NCBI RefSeq assembly: GCF_001039355.2 | Contig: NW_019776036.1 | Location: 97,250-125,364, forward strand | Direction of reading: 5' to 3' | Source of the DNA: Lingula anatina | Taxonomy: Eukaryota > Brachiopoda > Lingulata > Lingulida > Lingulidae | DNA: 28,115 nt | Shown here: one piece after another, positions 1 to 11,863 of the stretch | Layout of the letters: the number at the start of each line of letters is the position of its first letter | Position numbering within the stretch: position 1 is the first letter of the stretch | Notes under the pieces: model-generated | Told to the model about the DNA's origin: nothing | Database searches by the model: none | The model's input: the letters and a program-made list of their open reading frames with translations, nothing else | Program-made: the position numbers and the translations under genes

Positions 1-40
1 CAAAAAAAAAAAAAAAAAAAAAAAGAAAGAAAGAAAGAAA
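1..40. repeat. Poly-A/(GAAA)n simple repeat
   Basis: An A-run grades into GAAA repeats at the window edge, in an intron of the plus-strand gene. Confidence 0.95.
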
Positions 41-100
41 ATGCTTGGTTTAATTTGCCAGAGTTTCATATAACATTCAAATGTTATTTCATAATTCTAG

Positions 101-3100
101 ACCAGAAGATGAAGACTATGTTGATTATGATGTTGAACTAGATGAGAATGTGGTGCCACCAAATGGATACAATGTTGATATGTCTCATATACCAGGTAAA
201 TAATTTGTAATGACCAAAAGAGAAGAACCATTGGTTTAGGGATATGTTTAGAAGTAGTCTAACATAAGCACAATATAGTCTAAATGCTTGTTTATCTATC
301 ACCACATGCAGTTGACTATATTGCCTAATAGGGAACTTCTTGATTTGATATGTTATTATGTCATCGAGTGCTATCAGTATTAGGATATTTATATAAGTTG
401 TGCCATTATTGGACACACCTTTTGAAAGGGAAGTAAGTTTTTTTGTGTGTAAAAGAAGCGCATGGAAGAAAATGAAATAAAAAACCCAATGGTATTTTGC
501 ACAAGGGTGTTTGTGTTAATTGCAAGTTCTTAAGTTAAATGCTGTAGATATATTAGTTTATCTGTTGCAATTGTTTCCTGTCTGTTGAAAAATGTCAATC
601 TGTTTAACTTTGCTTTCAATTTCTTAAGGTGCTGAAATGTCAGAAGAAAATCTTATGACAGCAGAACAAGAAAAAGGTAAGATACCACTTACTGATGTGG
701 TATCTAATTGTTAAATTGCTCTTATAAAAACAGTTAATTAATTACATTAATATTGTATTTTATTATTATTTTTATTTTGCATTTATCTTAATCCATGGAC
801 AGTGATTTTATTATTTGTCCAGATTGTAGAAAGATATTAGTGGTGTAATTTAGAAATTTTAGAGGGAAATTGTACACAATCCATGAAAACTTTTGATTCA
901 GGCACCACTGCACATGAACTTTCAATTTTGTAGTCACACAACTTTCCTTCTAAATTCTAGAATCAGACATCAACAATCTTCACCAAATAAAGGAAAGCCC
1001 AGAACAAGACATGCAGGTGCCAACTGAAGCAGTCCTTGGCGTAACAGTTACCAACCAGCAAAAACCTAGAGTAGGAAGTGCCAAAACTATTCTCCGAGAC
1101 CCCAATCGTCCAGTGACTGCCAATGAAGAAATTGGAAGGAGAGGGTCTGCCAAGACCGTTCGCTTTAAGGATTTCAGCTCAGAGGCTGACACAAAAGCTG
1201 GAGGTGATATGCTTGTACAGCAAGTGACCTCCTCTCTGGTTATTGAACAGTCAGAGGTCACTAGCCCTCAAGGTCTAAGTCACAGTGACACTGCCCAGTC
1301 TAGTAATGAAAAATATGACAGTAAGGTTTCAGAACAAGGAGATGTAATAAAAGAAAAAGACCAAGGTCAGAAAAATGATGTAAACACAGGAGCAGAACAC
1401 AGTGTGCCAAACAGTGAGACAACCACCGATTCACAGGGAGTCGCTGGTATTGAAAGTTTAAAGGAAGTAGCAGTGGAGGAAAAGTCAGAAACAGATGACA
1501 AGAAATCCTCGGGGAAAGTCAGTTGTAAAGATGATGTGGTAGATGAGAGTGTCAAGAAAGACAGGGATGATGATAATGATGATGACTTAAGTCATTACCC
1601 TAGTAACCAAAATGATGGTAAAAGTTCCACATGTAGGACACAAGCACCTGCTTTTGGTGGTAACAACAGTATTACTGATCAAGTAAATGGAGGCACTGAT
1701 ACGAAAGGCGGTGGTAACAGTGACTGTGACAGTAAAGGAAAACAAAATACTGATAACCAAAGAAAAGAAAGTGGGTCAGAGCTAAGTGGGAAGATTGATG
1801 AAAGCGAAAAGCAAAATCCAAATGTGATAACCCAAGAACAGTTTCAGTCCTACATAAGAGGGCATGCGGAAATGGCCCTGCAGTTCTCGCAGTTTTTGAT
1901 TGATAAAAATCACTATCAAAAATTCACCAGGAGGCCAAACAGTGCTTCGATGAATGTGAGATCTAGACCTAGTAGTGGGAAAAAGGACAGTTTAAGAAAA
2001 AGACCTTTATCAGCTGGTGCCAACAAATGTAATTCATCCAGTCAGAATCAAGGAAGAGCTTCCCCAAGGAGAACACAGAGGCCTGGATCATCTTCATCAG
2101 CAGGCAAGCGTCCTGGAAGTCGAATTGGTTTTACTTCCCCGGATAGACCAAGAAGTCCTGAAAAAGATCAGAGGTGGGTTTCAACCTCAAAAAGCCAGAA
2201 ATCAAGTCCAAGAAAAGTTGATAGTCTTAAACCCACAGTTTCAAAGCCTCCCACAGGAGCAGAAAACAAGCAGCTGAAAACAGGCAGAAGAAGCAGAACA
2301 CGTTGTCAACAAAAGAAGCTATCACCTAAAAAGGAGAACTTGCATCTGAAACAGGGGGATATATTTCTGCACAGTTCAAGGGTTTCTGATCCAATGTCCA
2401 ACTCTAGAACTGGTCATGGCACCAGGGAGTCAAGCCGAGCTAACCTTCATATAGACCTCAGCAACATTGATGATGAAGGCTGTGGCAGAGCCTATACTAT
2501 GGATCATGAGACATATGAGGGGACCTGTGGTATATGTGGCCTTGAAGCTGACATGTGCATATGCCCAAACAGTACTTTAAAGTCAAACCATGGAGAAATT
2601 GCCAAAGCTGCTCACGATGAAATTCTGGAAGACTTTGATGATGATGAACTGGGGATCTATGAGGACAGCGGTGAATCGGATGCGGAGTCGGAAAATGTTG
2701 ATACAATATTAACGTTAGAGGAAATGGAAAATTCCCTATCACAGGTCCAGTTGGATATCAACAGAAAGTGTGTAGGGTTAGAGAAAATGAACAGAATTAT
2801 TGAGTCATCCTTTTCTATGGGAGAATATGATATTGAAGGAATGGAAGACCCAGACATGTTGAAGCTTGATATTGATTCTGTTATTAAGGAAATGGCACCT
2901 GAGGTGATCTCAGGAGGTGCTGCCTCCTATAGGGAAGATACTGAGAGATTCTGGATGTCTACTGATTGCAAGAGGCTTCTGGCATCATACAGGTATAATT
3001 TTTTGTACTGTTAAATATAATTACTGAATGTACAAGTGTTCTTCTGTTTGATTTCCTTTTGTACAAATTGTCAATTAAATTGATTTTGTTTCAGCTCTCT

Positions 3101-6100
3101 TGTTTCGTTGTCCATACTTAAAATGCTAATTTTTTTCTTTCTCTTGTGAAGTGACACACAGTGAAACAATGATGTCATTCATTACTGATTCTAATAAAAG
3201 GTCTAAGTGTAAAGCCACTATTTTCAGGTACAAGTGCATGACAGGTGGCACAGATTGTGCTGAGATGAGCAGCAGCCTTGTCGTCCCCAACTCCAACAGA
3301 CATAATGATGGTGCTGAAGACACAGTCGTTTTTCTTAGCAGCAGGAAACAAGATGGGATTACTGAAGAAAAAGTCTTGTATTCCTCAAGACAAGAAAAGC
3401 AGATGGATACCATTGATTTAGTTGCCAGGGAAACGGCTATGAGAAATCAAGGGTCTGCTGAGACTTCAATCCATGAAAGGAAGACTTCTCAATCTGATCA
3501 GCCTAAAAGCTGTCAATCATTGGCTTGGAACCAATCGTGTGATAATGTCAGTGACAGTGGGTGTGGCTCAGAGGTGGAGCAAAGCTTGCTTGATGATTAT
3601 GAAGGGCTGAGCAGAGGAGGCAGTGCAGCTGATTCAGTAGTTGATAAAGATGATGCTGAATCAAAAAACAAGGTATTTAAACTTTGATTTCGTGTCAATA
3701 TGTATTATTATAATTTTTCACGTGCCTTCATTTGTGAGTTACATTTTTTCATTTATCCTTTTTAAAACCGTGATATCTTAAAGGTTGATATGATGAATAT
3801 TTATGCATAAAATTGTTTTAACATATTTCTTGCTTTTGTTTTCAGGTTTCCACACCAGCTGAAGAAGACAGGTAAATTAAGCTTACTAGTGAATTTTTAC
3901 CCTGATTTACAAAATCTTCTTATAAGCTACTCATAGATTGTCATGTTTGATTTTTGGATTAAAAAAAATATGTTGATTGACATTGTTATAATGATTCAAC
4001 TTTTTAATAGATTTTTTGAGAATTTGAAAAATTAATTTTGAAGTATCCTTTCTTTCTTCTTTTTTCAATGTATGGCATTGCATGAAATGACATCTTTATT
4101 AGATAATTTGAGAAAATCAATAATTCTTAGGCTGTCTCTTCAATCATGGTTCACTAAACCTTAGCCACTTACATTACATGCTTTGAGCAATTATGACAAA
4201 TTAGCCCAATAAAATATGTGATTGTTATAGCAACCAGACATGCCACATCAATATTGCTTCTCATCAAGTCTGTGTTGATCACACTTAATTGGGTAAACTT
4301 TTTGGCTATTCAATGACATGTAAATGCTAAATACATGAACATGAAGGTTAGCATATCCAAAATCCCAGACTTAAGCTGAAGTTTAGCAGTAAATGTGTAA
4401 TAAATTCATTTAGTATTGAATAATTTGGTAGACCACTGTGAAGTAAGATTAACATCTTATGCGTTGCCATGTGACATAGATTGAAATCAATATTCCTGAA
4501 TGCCAATAAAGGGTTGCCAGTTGTCTCATTTCTCAGAGAATATAGCAGAGAATACAGTGATGTGGAGAAGACATAAAAAGTAAAGTTAGCAGTTATTTAT
4601 TTCTTTACTGACAGAATAGAAAAGTATATTTCTGTAATTGTCCGATGTTTATGAATTCATGGGTCTTTTCATTTGTTTCAGCCGCCCAGATGTGACAGGC
4701 TTGAAGGTGATAGCCACAACCAAGACACTCTCTGCTCCTTCTAGGTAAGTTTGACCACACTGTGCAATAGCTTATTAGACAAAACTTGCAGTTCAAAGTT
4801 AAGCTAAGAGTCGTCTTCCAAGGATGTAGATCTGTCTTTTTCTTTTTCACCCTATATCAACTTAACAGATCAACTAAAACAAAGAAATGGCCCAAATTAC
4901 ACCCCTTATAGTTCTACATAGATTATATTCTTTACTATTTGTAGCATACCTGGACACCAAGTAAATCAGAAATTATGTATATAAAATGTAAGATAGGTCA
5001 TCTTTAGAATTTGTCATGATTATAAAATATCTCCTATTCAGGTGTGATAAAAATTTGGAAGATGACCATACCCCTGTGGCTCCATACCCACCCATCTGTT
5101 TCCGAATCAATGCCAAGCCACCAGAGGGACACATGTACTACTTTGCCTATGGCACAGACATGAATCCAAACAGGTATGATTTATAATATAAAAGATTAAA
5201 GTTTGAGAAGAACTTGCTTAGGTTTGTCAATTTAAATTGTGTAAATTGTGTACACTATGAATGCCAACTGTACTAATTTGAATCTTAAAAGTAGCATAGG
5301 CAGCGAACAATGTTAACATGTAACATTAGAAGCTAAAATAGATTATTATAATAAGTTGTTTTTATAATTTTATTTCTCAGATTTGGAACTTATATTAGGA
5401 AAAAGGCCTGCACTAGACTATGGGGACTCTTGTTTGGATTCCAGCTCAAGTTTAACAAGAGAGGTATAATTGTTTTCAACTCCAGGGTGTGTTCTTACAT
5501 GGTTATTTCTCAGAAAATACTTCAAAGTTCAAACATATCTTTAAATATAGCAACATGGTGAAAGAAAGTTTTAAGATGTTTTAAATTTGCTTTAAAGTAG
5601 TTGGGGAGGGGTATAAAGAAAGGTTTGAAATTTGAATAACACTTTCCTTGATTTTTGATTGAATATGTCTGTCATTAGTGGATCCAGTGGATGGTGATTT
5701 AAGTGGGCAAGTCCCCCATCCTGCCCCCCTCTTGCTCTTGATATTCTGGCTCCATCTCACATGCACATTGGAGAATCTACCATCACAAAGGCATATTTTT
5801 GTTGACCTTAAATTAATTTATTAAACCAAATTAGTGACAAATTTGGAAAAACCTATTGATTTAAATATTTCAGTATAGTATTTGTGTATGTGCATGTTTT
5901 TAGATGTATGATATGTCATTACAGGTGCTGATATTGAAGCTGGAGGCTTTCCCAATATAGAGTTCAATCCGTTCTCCTCAGTGGAGGGTGTAGTGTATAC
6001 TATTACACAGTCAGAGCTGGCCTTGCTGGACCAGTGTACTGGCTATCCTGAGGTAGGCCTGATGATCTATTATATATCTTTTATACCTTTATTAGTTACT

Positions 6101-7208
6101 CTAACTAGCATGTATTACAGATATTGTATGGAAAAGTGCTTTAATTTTATGATTAAGTGAGTTGCATGTTTGTGTTCTGTATGTGATTTTTTTTTTCAAG
6201 ATTTATGATTTTAGTTTAATTACTTATTGTACGTTAGGTCACAAATCCAGTTAACTTTACAAAAGCTTTAAATTAAAAAAAATTATTAGTATTACTAACA
6301 AATCATAGCCTTGTGGAAATTATTAAATGAAATTGTTTTATTTGGACTTATTGAGTAAAATGACTGTCCTCTATTTCTAGCACTATGAACATGTGATGGT
6401 CCCAGTGTGGATGTGTAACAGCTCAGATCCCAGCACCCTGGGAGTGGCACAATATTGTGTGCCTGCTGTCACCTATGTAGCACAAGACAAGTGGATCACC
6501 AGAGGTGAATAAGGAACTGATTATTAATGTATTTAATACATTGGAGTTAAATGTTGGGAGGGTAAGCGGGGTTTGCACCCCAATGTGCAGATTCAGCTAA
6601 AGTTTTTTTCCACATTCAGATTTTATAAAAAGTATTACATTAGATGGAGGGCAATAACCATGAACCTCTGGAACTTAGGGTGATATTTAGTATTATGTAT
6701 TTAATAATAAGGATGAAGTGCTAGGAGATGATATCATTTCGTAGGTTTTACGTGTTATGAATTCCATAGGTAAATCACTCTGAATTGGGTTTGTGTGTGA
6801 AAAAACAATGTGTTGTAAGCAAATTATGCACAGGAAAACACTTCATTAAAACCATTTGATCTGCCTGTCAATAACATTTTCTTGAAGATGAATACCAATG
6901 TTTAAGTGTCTAAGCTGCTATTAATACTTTATGCAAATACTTTTGGATCAATTTAAATATCTCCACATCCCATTCAGTTCAACCAAAAAACTTGGGACTA
7001 CATGTAGATCGACCACATTAAATCTCCGTTTTTTATGGTTTTAAGATATCTTCGAAAATATTATACATAAAATATGTTTTTTATTTCAGAGGACTACCCT
7101 CTAGAGTTTGAATACAACCTTCACCAGTGCTTAAAGAGCTGTGACATGTTGTCTCCAGCTTACAAGCAGCACCTGTTCCAAATGCAGGGCTCTGCTCAGG
7201 TTTGGTGA
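101..7208 (+). CDS. Partial multi-exon gene: long disordered protein with C-terminal GGCT-like domain
   Basis: I assembled eleven exons with AG acceptors and GT donors: 101-195, 629-676, 961-2992, 3162-3672, 3846-3871, 4682-4744, 5042-5173, 5381-5463, 5925-6052, 6381-6504 and 7090-7208 (TGA at 7206-7208). Phases are compatible at every junction and give 1,119 residues after one leading base. The first exon opens with an acceptor, so the gene starts upstream of the window. The first ~900 residues are acidic, Ser/Lys/Arg-rich and low complexity, which suggests intrinsic disorder. The last ~165 residues have a GGCT-like fold signature (YFAYGTDMNPNR near its start, GVVYTIT..ELALLDQ in the middle, DYPLEFEYNLH near the end). 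No signal peptide or membrane segment is visible in the part present, so a cytosolic or nuclear protein is inferred. I do not recognise a named orthologue. Exon structure is strong; function is uncertain because the catalytic Glu seems absent. Confidence 0.85.
961..2992 (+). CDS. Large internal exon encoding the disordered charged region
   Basis: This 2,032-nt exon stays open throughout. It follows acceptor TAAATTCTAG and ends at donor AG|GTATAA; beyond the donor the frame closes at 3012-3014. It encodes, in order: an acidic Ser/Asp/Lys-rich stretch, a basic Ser/Arg/Pro-rich stretch (about 1930-2330, many SP and RPxS motifs that look like phosphorylation sites), a Cys cluster C-x2-C-x6-C-x-C (2526-2564), a strongly acidic block (about 2620-2700), and a segment with helical character (LTLEEMENSLSQVQLDINRK, about 2710-2770). 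Low complexity makes homology assignment unreliable. The in-frame ATG at 1011 is internal, since the frame continues upstream through the spliced exons at 629 and 101. Confidence 0.85.
3162..3672 (+). CDS. Internal exon of the GGCT-like gene, Ser/Asp-rich
   Basis: This exon joins the large exon in frame (TAC AG|T GAA). The acceptor is CACACAG at 3155-3161, preceded by a pyrimidine-rich tract. Competing AGs at 3094 and 3151 give in-frame stops, which is why 3162 was chosen. It ends phase 0 at AAG|GTATTT. The product is 170 codons of polar, Ser/Asp/Gln-rich sequence with a SDSGCGSE patch and an acidic end, probably disordered. No domain is recognised. Confidence 0.75.
5133..7208 (+). CDS. GGCT-like (gamma-glutamylcyclotransferase/AIG2-fold) domain region
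   Basis: Parts of five exons (from 5133 in exon 5042-5173, then 5381-5463, 5925-6052, 6381-6504, 7090-7208) encode about 164 residues, the usual length of this fold. MYYFAYGTDMNPNR aligns with the N-terminal YFAYGSN substrate-loop motif of GGCT enzymes. GVVYTITQSELALLDQCTGY aligns with the central strand and helix carrying the catalytic Glu (LDxxEG in family members). PLEFEYNLHQCL aligns with the C-terminal PLEY helix. At the catalytic position the codon is ACT (Thr, 6038-6040), and the YGSN loop reads YGTD. By family knowledge the Glu is the general acid/base for releasing 5-oxoproline from gamma-glutamyl peptides, so this domain may bind such ligands without catalysis. The alignment is by eye. 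Confidence 0.72.
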
Positions 7209-7369
7209 CAGGTGGAATTGTCAACAGAAATTCTTCAAATGGGGACCAAGATTTTAATGGAGCTTTTTCAGAGACCTGGCAGTCAAAAGGAATGACTGAC
7301 AACTTGCTGTTGATCCTTGTGACTGACTCAGGTCAGTATTATAGAGGCTATACCAAATGAGGCTAAGGT

Positions 7370-7502
7370 CCAGCAGCTCTCAGTGAGGACCAGTATCTTT
7401 CAGTGAGAACCGGTAGCTTTCAGCGAAGACTGGTAGCTTTGAGCAAGGACTGGTAACTCTCAGTGAGAACAAATAACTTTTAGTGAGGTCCAACAGCTTT
7501 CT
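7370..7502. repeat. 20-bp minisatellite, about 6.5 copies
   Basis: Six successive 20-nt units start at 7370, 7390, 7410, 7430, 7450 and 7470, followed by a partial unit. The approximate consensus is CCGGTAGCTTTCAGTGAGAA. Units differ at several positions but keep exact 20-nt spacing. The array lies about 160 bp past the stop codon of the GGCT-like gene, probably in its 3' UTR. Confidence 0.85.
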
Positions 7503-8476
7503 GGATGCTGTCTTGCAAAGAACATGAATAAGAATCACTTTGTTTTGCAAATCTAGTTCTAGCATATTTTTGTTTTATTGAGCCATGAACATTGCTTGGG
7601 GACGTGTGGCAGCTAGGAACAATGAAGATACATCTGTTATGTTTGCCTGATGGGCAACTATTTTTTCTACTTTTTACAGGGTTGTGAGGCATAATTTTTA
7701 ATTTTCCTAGAAGGAAAAAGGTGAGCTTTGCCATTTGAAGGATTTTTTTTGTACAAGCTTACAATAGTCAATTCCATTTAATGTATATTTAAGAGTCAGT
7801 CGATTTTTTATGCAGATTTTAAATGCTGTGATAACTGATTTATGATGTACTTGCTTTTGCTGGTAACATTTTATGAGTGAATGATTTCAATATTTTGAGG
7901 TACCATTTAGTATTAATGCAATCTCAGAAATGCCTTTAGTGACCTGGATTAGATTTATACAATTATATTGATACTACAGTAATTGCAAAATAATCCGTCC
8001 ATTTTTATATAACCTCAGTGTGATATCAAAGAATTAAAACTTGTATTTTTCATATATTATTTCATGTACATTCTAGCCAGTCCATGACACAAATTGAAGC
8101 ACTACGCACATTAAATTTTGAGTTTTGTTGTGATCATCAGCAAAAATTAATATTTTGCTGTTTTTATTGAGACATGTACTAATTCTGATAGTATTTTTGG
8201 TGAATTATGATAATCTTATTTGAAGTGTTTTGCACATTTTGTTTAAAACAAAAATATAGATTATTTGGCATAATACCTTCAAACTTGACTGTTAAGCAAA
8301 TGAAATATTACAAAACAGTGATAGAATTATTGTAGTGAATTTGTAAGAATTTTTTCTTTTACAAGTGATTTAACTACAGTCTGCAAGGGAGCACAGAAAA
8401 ATCTTAAAATGATTTTTTATACATGAAACATTTACTTTTCAACTTTCCTATATTACATTTTCCATGGCAAAGAGTA

Positions 8477-8535
8477 AATAAAAATCAGCCGATAATTTAC
8501 AAACTTGAGAAGAGTTTTATTTACATGCAAATAAA
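8477..8535 (+). terminator. Candidate polyadenylation signals (plus strand)
   Basis: AATAAA occurs at 8477-8482 and again at 8530-8535, about 1.3 kb after the stop of the plus-strand gene. Such hexamers occur by chance in AT-rich DNA, so the assignment rests on position and orientation. Confidence 0.35.
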
Positions 8536-8584
8536 GAAAGTGAAATATAATCTGATGAGTAATATCCCAGATCAAGTCCTGAAC

Positions 8585-8590
8585 TTTATT
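8585..8590 (-). terminator. Candidate polyadenylation signal (minus strand)
   Basis: TTTATT on the plus strand reads AATAAA on the minus strand, about 180 nt beyond the stop codon of the minus-strand exon at 8769-8828. It lies about 50 nt from the plus-strand signals, consistent with convergent transcripts. Confidence 0.25.
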
Positions 8591-8768
8591 CTCACCAGAA
8601 CTTTGTACTTGAAATTATTATTCTTCTATCCAACATGGCCCTTTAAAAATAACTCCAAAATAGTTTTATAACAAATATAATGTTTTGTGAGATTTAATAT
8701 ATACAAAATACTGCTGATCCCTTGGTATGTGTGAACACTTGATGGACGGAATGTTTTCACTTTGTTCT

Positions 8769-8828
8769 TTACCCACAATACACTACTTTCCGCTTTCCTT
8801 CTACTTCATCACTTTTTGCCATCTTGTG
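8769..8828 (-). CDS. Candidate terminal (or first) exon of an unidentified minus-strand gene
   Basis: On the minus strand a good acceptor (TTTTTACTTGCAG) is followed by an open frame HKMAKSDEVEGKRKVVYCG and TAA at 8771-8769. Read that way it is a final exon with 3' UTR below 8769. Alternatively the exon ends inside TGTGG|GTAAAG, a usable donor, and MAKSDEVEGKRKVVYCG would be a first exon. MxxxxVVYCG resembles the N-terminus of selenoprotein W (VVYCGxU), but I found no convincing second exon downstream. The identity is open, and it could be coincidental. Confidence 0.3.
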   Translation of the reverse strand, partial: HKMAKSDEVEGKRKVVYCG

Positions 8829-8835
8829 CTGCAAG

Positions 8836-11437
8836 TAAAAAAAGCAAAAATTACTGTGAATCAAAAATTAATTATGTTCAGCTAATACGATTCAGTTTTT
8901 TTGTTTCCCTTTTTGGCTTATTTTCTTTTAGTTCCTAACAAACATTAAATACTCCAAATGGGCCATTTTGGTTTTTAGCAGTATATATATAATGAATTGC
9001 AGTTAGGTGAAAAATTGAATAAAAAGATGTTACTGACTTAAAATATTAAAAACAGTACTGCAAACACCACAACTGTGATTTACAGATATCCAAATTCAAA
9101 ACAAAATGTATTCAAAAAAGTTAAACAATAAAGAGCATTTAAAAAAAGAGGTGCTTATAGTCCAAATATTGCCAACAGTCATTTAGTATTTTTTAAATTC
9201 AAAACAGCATTACAGTCAGTGCGTCTTATTAAAAAAATGTCTTTTTTTTTAATTTGAAACAGGGTGCAAATAAAACTGGAATTCTATTAAAAGTGCAACT
9301 AGTGTCACATCATCTTGTCAAACATATTTTGTGTGCATCTCAAACGTGTGGCAGTATTGTAATTGTTCTTGTGTTACTTGCACCCACTTTTGGTCTACAG
9401 TTCTTATTCCTATAAAACGGTGACAGAAAACAATTAAGAGTGTAAAAGTGAAGGCTGGTCAACCATCAATAAATCCAATGGAATTATGCAATAAAAAAGT
9501 TGCTGGTGAAAAGCCATTAAATAAGTCAGTGCAAAAAGTTAAAGAAATAAATGCAGTGACTAGTAGTCTGTTACAATTTATCAAAGCCAGCACATAAAAA
9601 AACATTTTAAAATTTAAGTTATAATAACAGTATAATATGATATAATTCAGTTCTCTTGAAGGGATCAGATCAGTTTGTCTCTGTGCATGCACACATTTAA
9701 AATACCTGTATTCAAACCAATAAATACACAGTCAAACAAAACATAGTCTTTCCACAATGCAAAGAACATCTTTATCCTCCCAATAGGGAAAAAAGAGGTA
9801 AAAGAAAAGGAAAGAAAATAAAAATAATGCAAGGGAGCCTGACCACAAAACTTAACTTCTACCAATCTCTCATTTAACAGTGTATCTGTTAGATCAATTC
9901 TGACTGCATAATTAAATAAAATACTTGAATCTGACTACATGCTGATTTCAAGCAAGAGTTAATGCTGCTCCAAGACTATCTAAAAAGCTATAATTATAAG
10001 AACTTTAAAAATAAATCAACTACTGTGCATAATCATTATTCTAAGATATAGCAACAGCTTATGTTGTATGTAGTCAGGCATCTTTATTCTAAACAAAAAA
10101 TAAAATATAGCACAAACTAAAACTGAAGATGTCAAATATCTATGCTTGTTTGTTAAAAAAGCTGTAAGAACTAAATTTTTAGAAATGCAAACAGTTGTAG
10201 ACTGTTCCACTTCATTCATGCGTACCACTGTCACTTTACATCACATGCAGCTATTTGCTTTTAACAGGACCTGAGTAGAAAAATCAGGAGTCAAGAGAGA
10301 GTAACATTTGCTGGACAAATTAACCCCCTGTCCTTTTTGGTCAATTTCCTATCAATGTCTTCAGTCCATTATAGTTCATTAAAGTTAATTTATATCTTTC
10401 CACCATGCATTTATGTATGACAAAAAATATATTCATTAAAATATGTAGAAAAAATTTCCACAGTGATGATGCCATTCAAAACAAATGCACTGTAGACACT
10501 TGAGGCAAATCAATTGTTACTACAACCCACTAAAATAAGCTATTATCAAATATTCACAGAAGAAATTAGAAGACAGCATAAGGTTTTTCCAGAATTAAAT
10601 GTACCTGTATATACAGTTTATTATCTTTAGTACTGTAGTAATAGACATGTAGTGTTACTGCAGTTAATGAACCATCATGCAAAACAGGAATATTTATTTG
10701 AAAGAAGTCAACAGAACCACATCCAACATCACAAAGTGAATTTTGCAATGTATCAGCTTCTTTGCAGTCAAGTTTTCCCCCTTCAAGATTCTGCTAAAAA
10801 TTGATTCTAAACAAAATTTAGGTTCATTCAAGAATTTGCAGCTGAAAATCAAATAACCAGCTTTAATTGATGCATCAGATGACATTTAAAATGATGATTT
10901 TGGATATTTTTTAAAATCAAGGACAGTAATATAACTTGACTGCACAGCATAGTGTTACATTTTCCATAACCTTCAATTCATAAAATGTCAAGCAATCAAA
11001 TTTCCTTCCATCACACATCTTTAGTCAGTCATATTAAGCAGAGCCAAGGGATCCTTCACCTCCCTCCCCCCTTCACATCCCTTCCCTAAAAAGGGAAAAT
11101 AAACACTTTGGCTAATAGGCCAAAAGGGCAAATGTCAACACTTCCCCTCCTCAAAAGAAAAAAAAAAATATCCCCCCCCCCTTGGATCTGCCATTGTCAA
11201 TCAATCATTAAACAGGCACTTATCACAAAATATATATAATACACATACAATGATGCATGATGTACATGTGACACCATTCACCTTTACATTGATATCGGCC
11301 TTAAGCAACAAGCAGAATATTTTTTTATATATATAATATATATATAACAAGGCAGCAAAGCTGTCAAATGTACAGACAAAAAACAGAAAATAAAGATGCA
11401 AAATAGGTCATTTTGTCAATTTTGATGCAATAATAAA
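8836..11437. other. Gene-poor AT-rich intergenic or intronic sequence
   Basis: Neither strand shows a recognisable protein or RNA. Short open frames here are AT-rich and have no conserved motif or splice support. The C-terminal exons of glutathione reductase, expected on the minus strand around here, were looked for and not found. Near 11061-11180 there are C-rich tracts, including a run of ten C at 11172-11181. Confidence 0.6.
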
Positions 11438-11863
11438 CTAGAGGATCAGAGAGGCGATACCGCCTCCGAATATTGTACCACCAGCTGGAGCAAGCGCATT
11501 CTTATAGACCCCCACATACACAAAATAAGGGACACAGCCACCAGTTTTGTGCTTGACAAGCTGTAAAAATGCAATCAACAAGAATTTTTAAACTTTTGCA
11601 AAAAATATATATGGTACAATCAAATTTAAGTTCTTCGTAAGATAGGTCAAGGGTCAATTTCAAGGTCACATATAGATTGCCAGTATTTGACTTCCTATTC
11701 AAGTTCAATAGTAACTACGGACCTATCTCTGCCAGTTTTGGAGATAAAAGGAAAGCAAAATTTGCAAAGTTCAGTTCATGGTGAAAAGAAGGTCAAAGGT
11801 CAATTTTAAGGTCACATTTAGATTGCCAGTATATGACTTCCTATTCAAGTTCAATAGTAACTA

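Larger units (their letters stand above)
7209..8535 (+). other. Probable 3' UTR of the GGCT-like gene
   Basis: No conserved coding signal follows the TGA at 7206-7208. The stretch is AT-rich, contains a 20-bp minisatellite (7370-7502), and carries AATAAA on the plus strand at 8477-8482 and 8530-8535. The short open frames here have no recognisable content. The transcript end is inferred. Confidence 0.45.

Noticed and set aside
2497-2742. Minus-strand open frame
   Set aside because: Shadow of the large plus-strand exon.
3095-3161. Alternative acceptors at 3094 and 3151 for the exon before 3672
   Set aside because: Both give an early in-frame stop after the large exon; 3162 keeps the frame open.
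8005-8030. TGA-GGT-TAT on the minus strand as a possible selenocysteine exon for the 8769-8828 piece
   Set aside because: Residues after it do not match selenoprotein W and no acceptor of quality precedes it.
8423-8671. 82-codon plus-strand open frame
   Set aside because: AT-rich, rich in Lys/Phe/Leu, no conserved motif, no splice support; sits in the presumed 3' UTR region.
11061-11125. Small hairpin TTTGGC/GCCAAA with nearby C-rich tracts
   Set aside because: Six-bp stem in low-complexity DNA; expected by chance.
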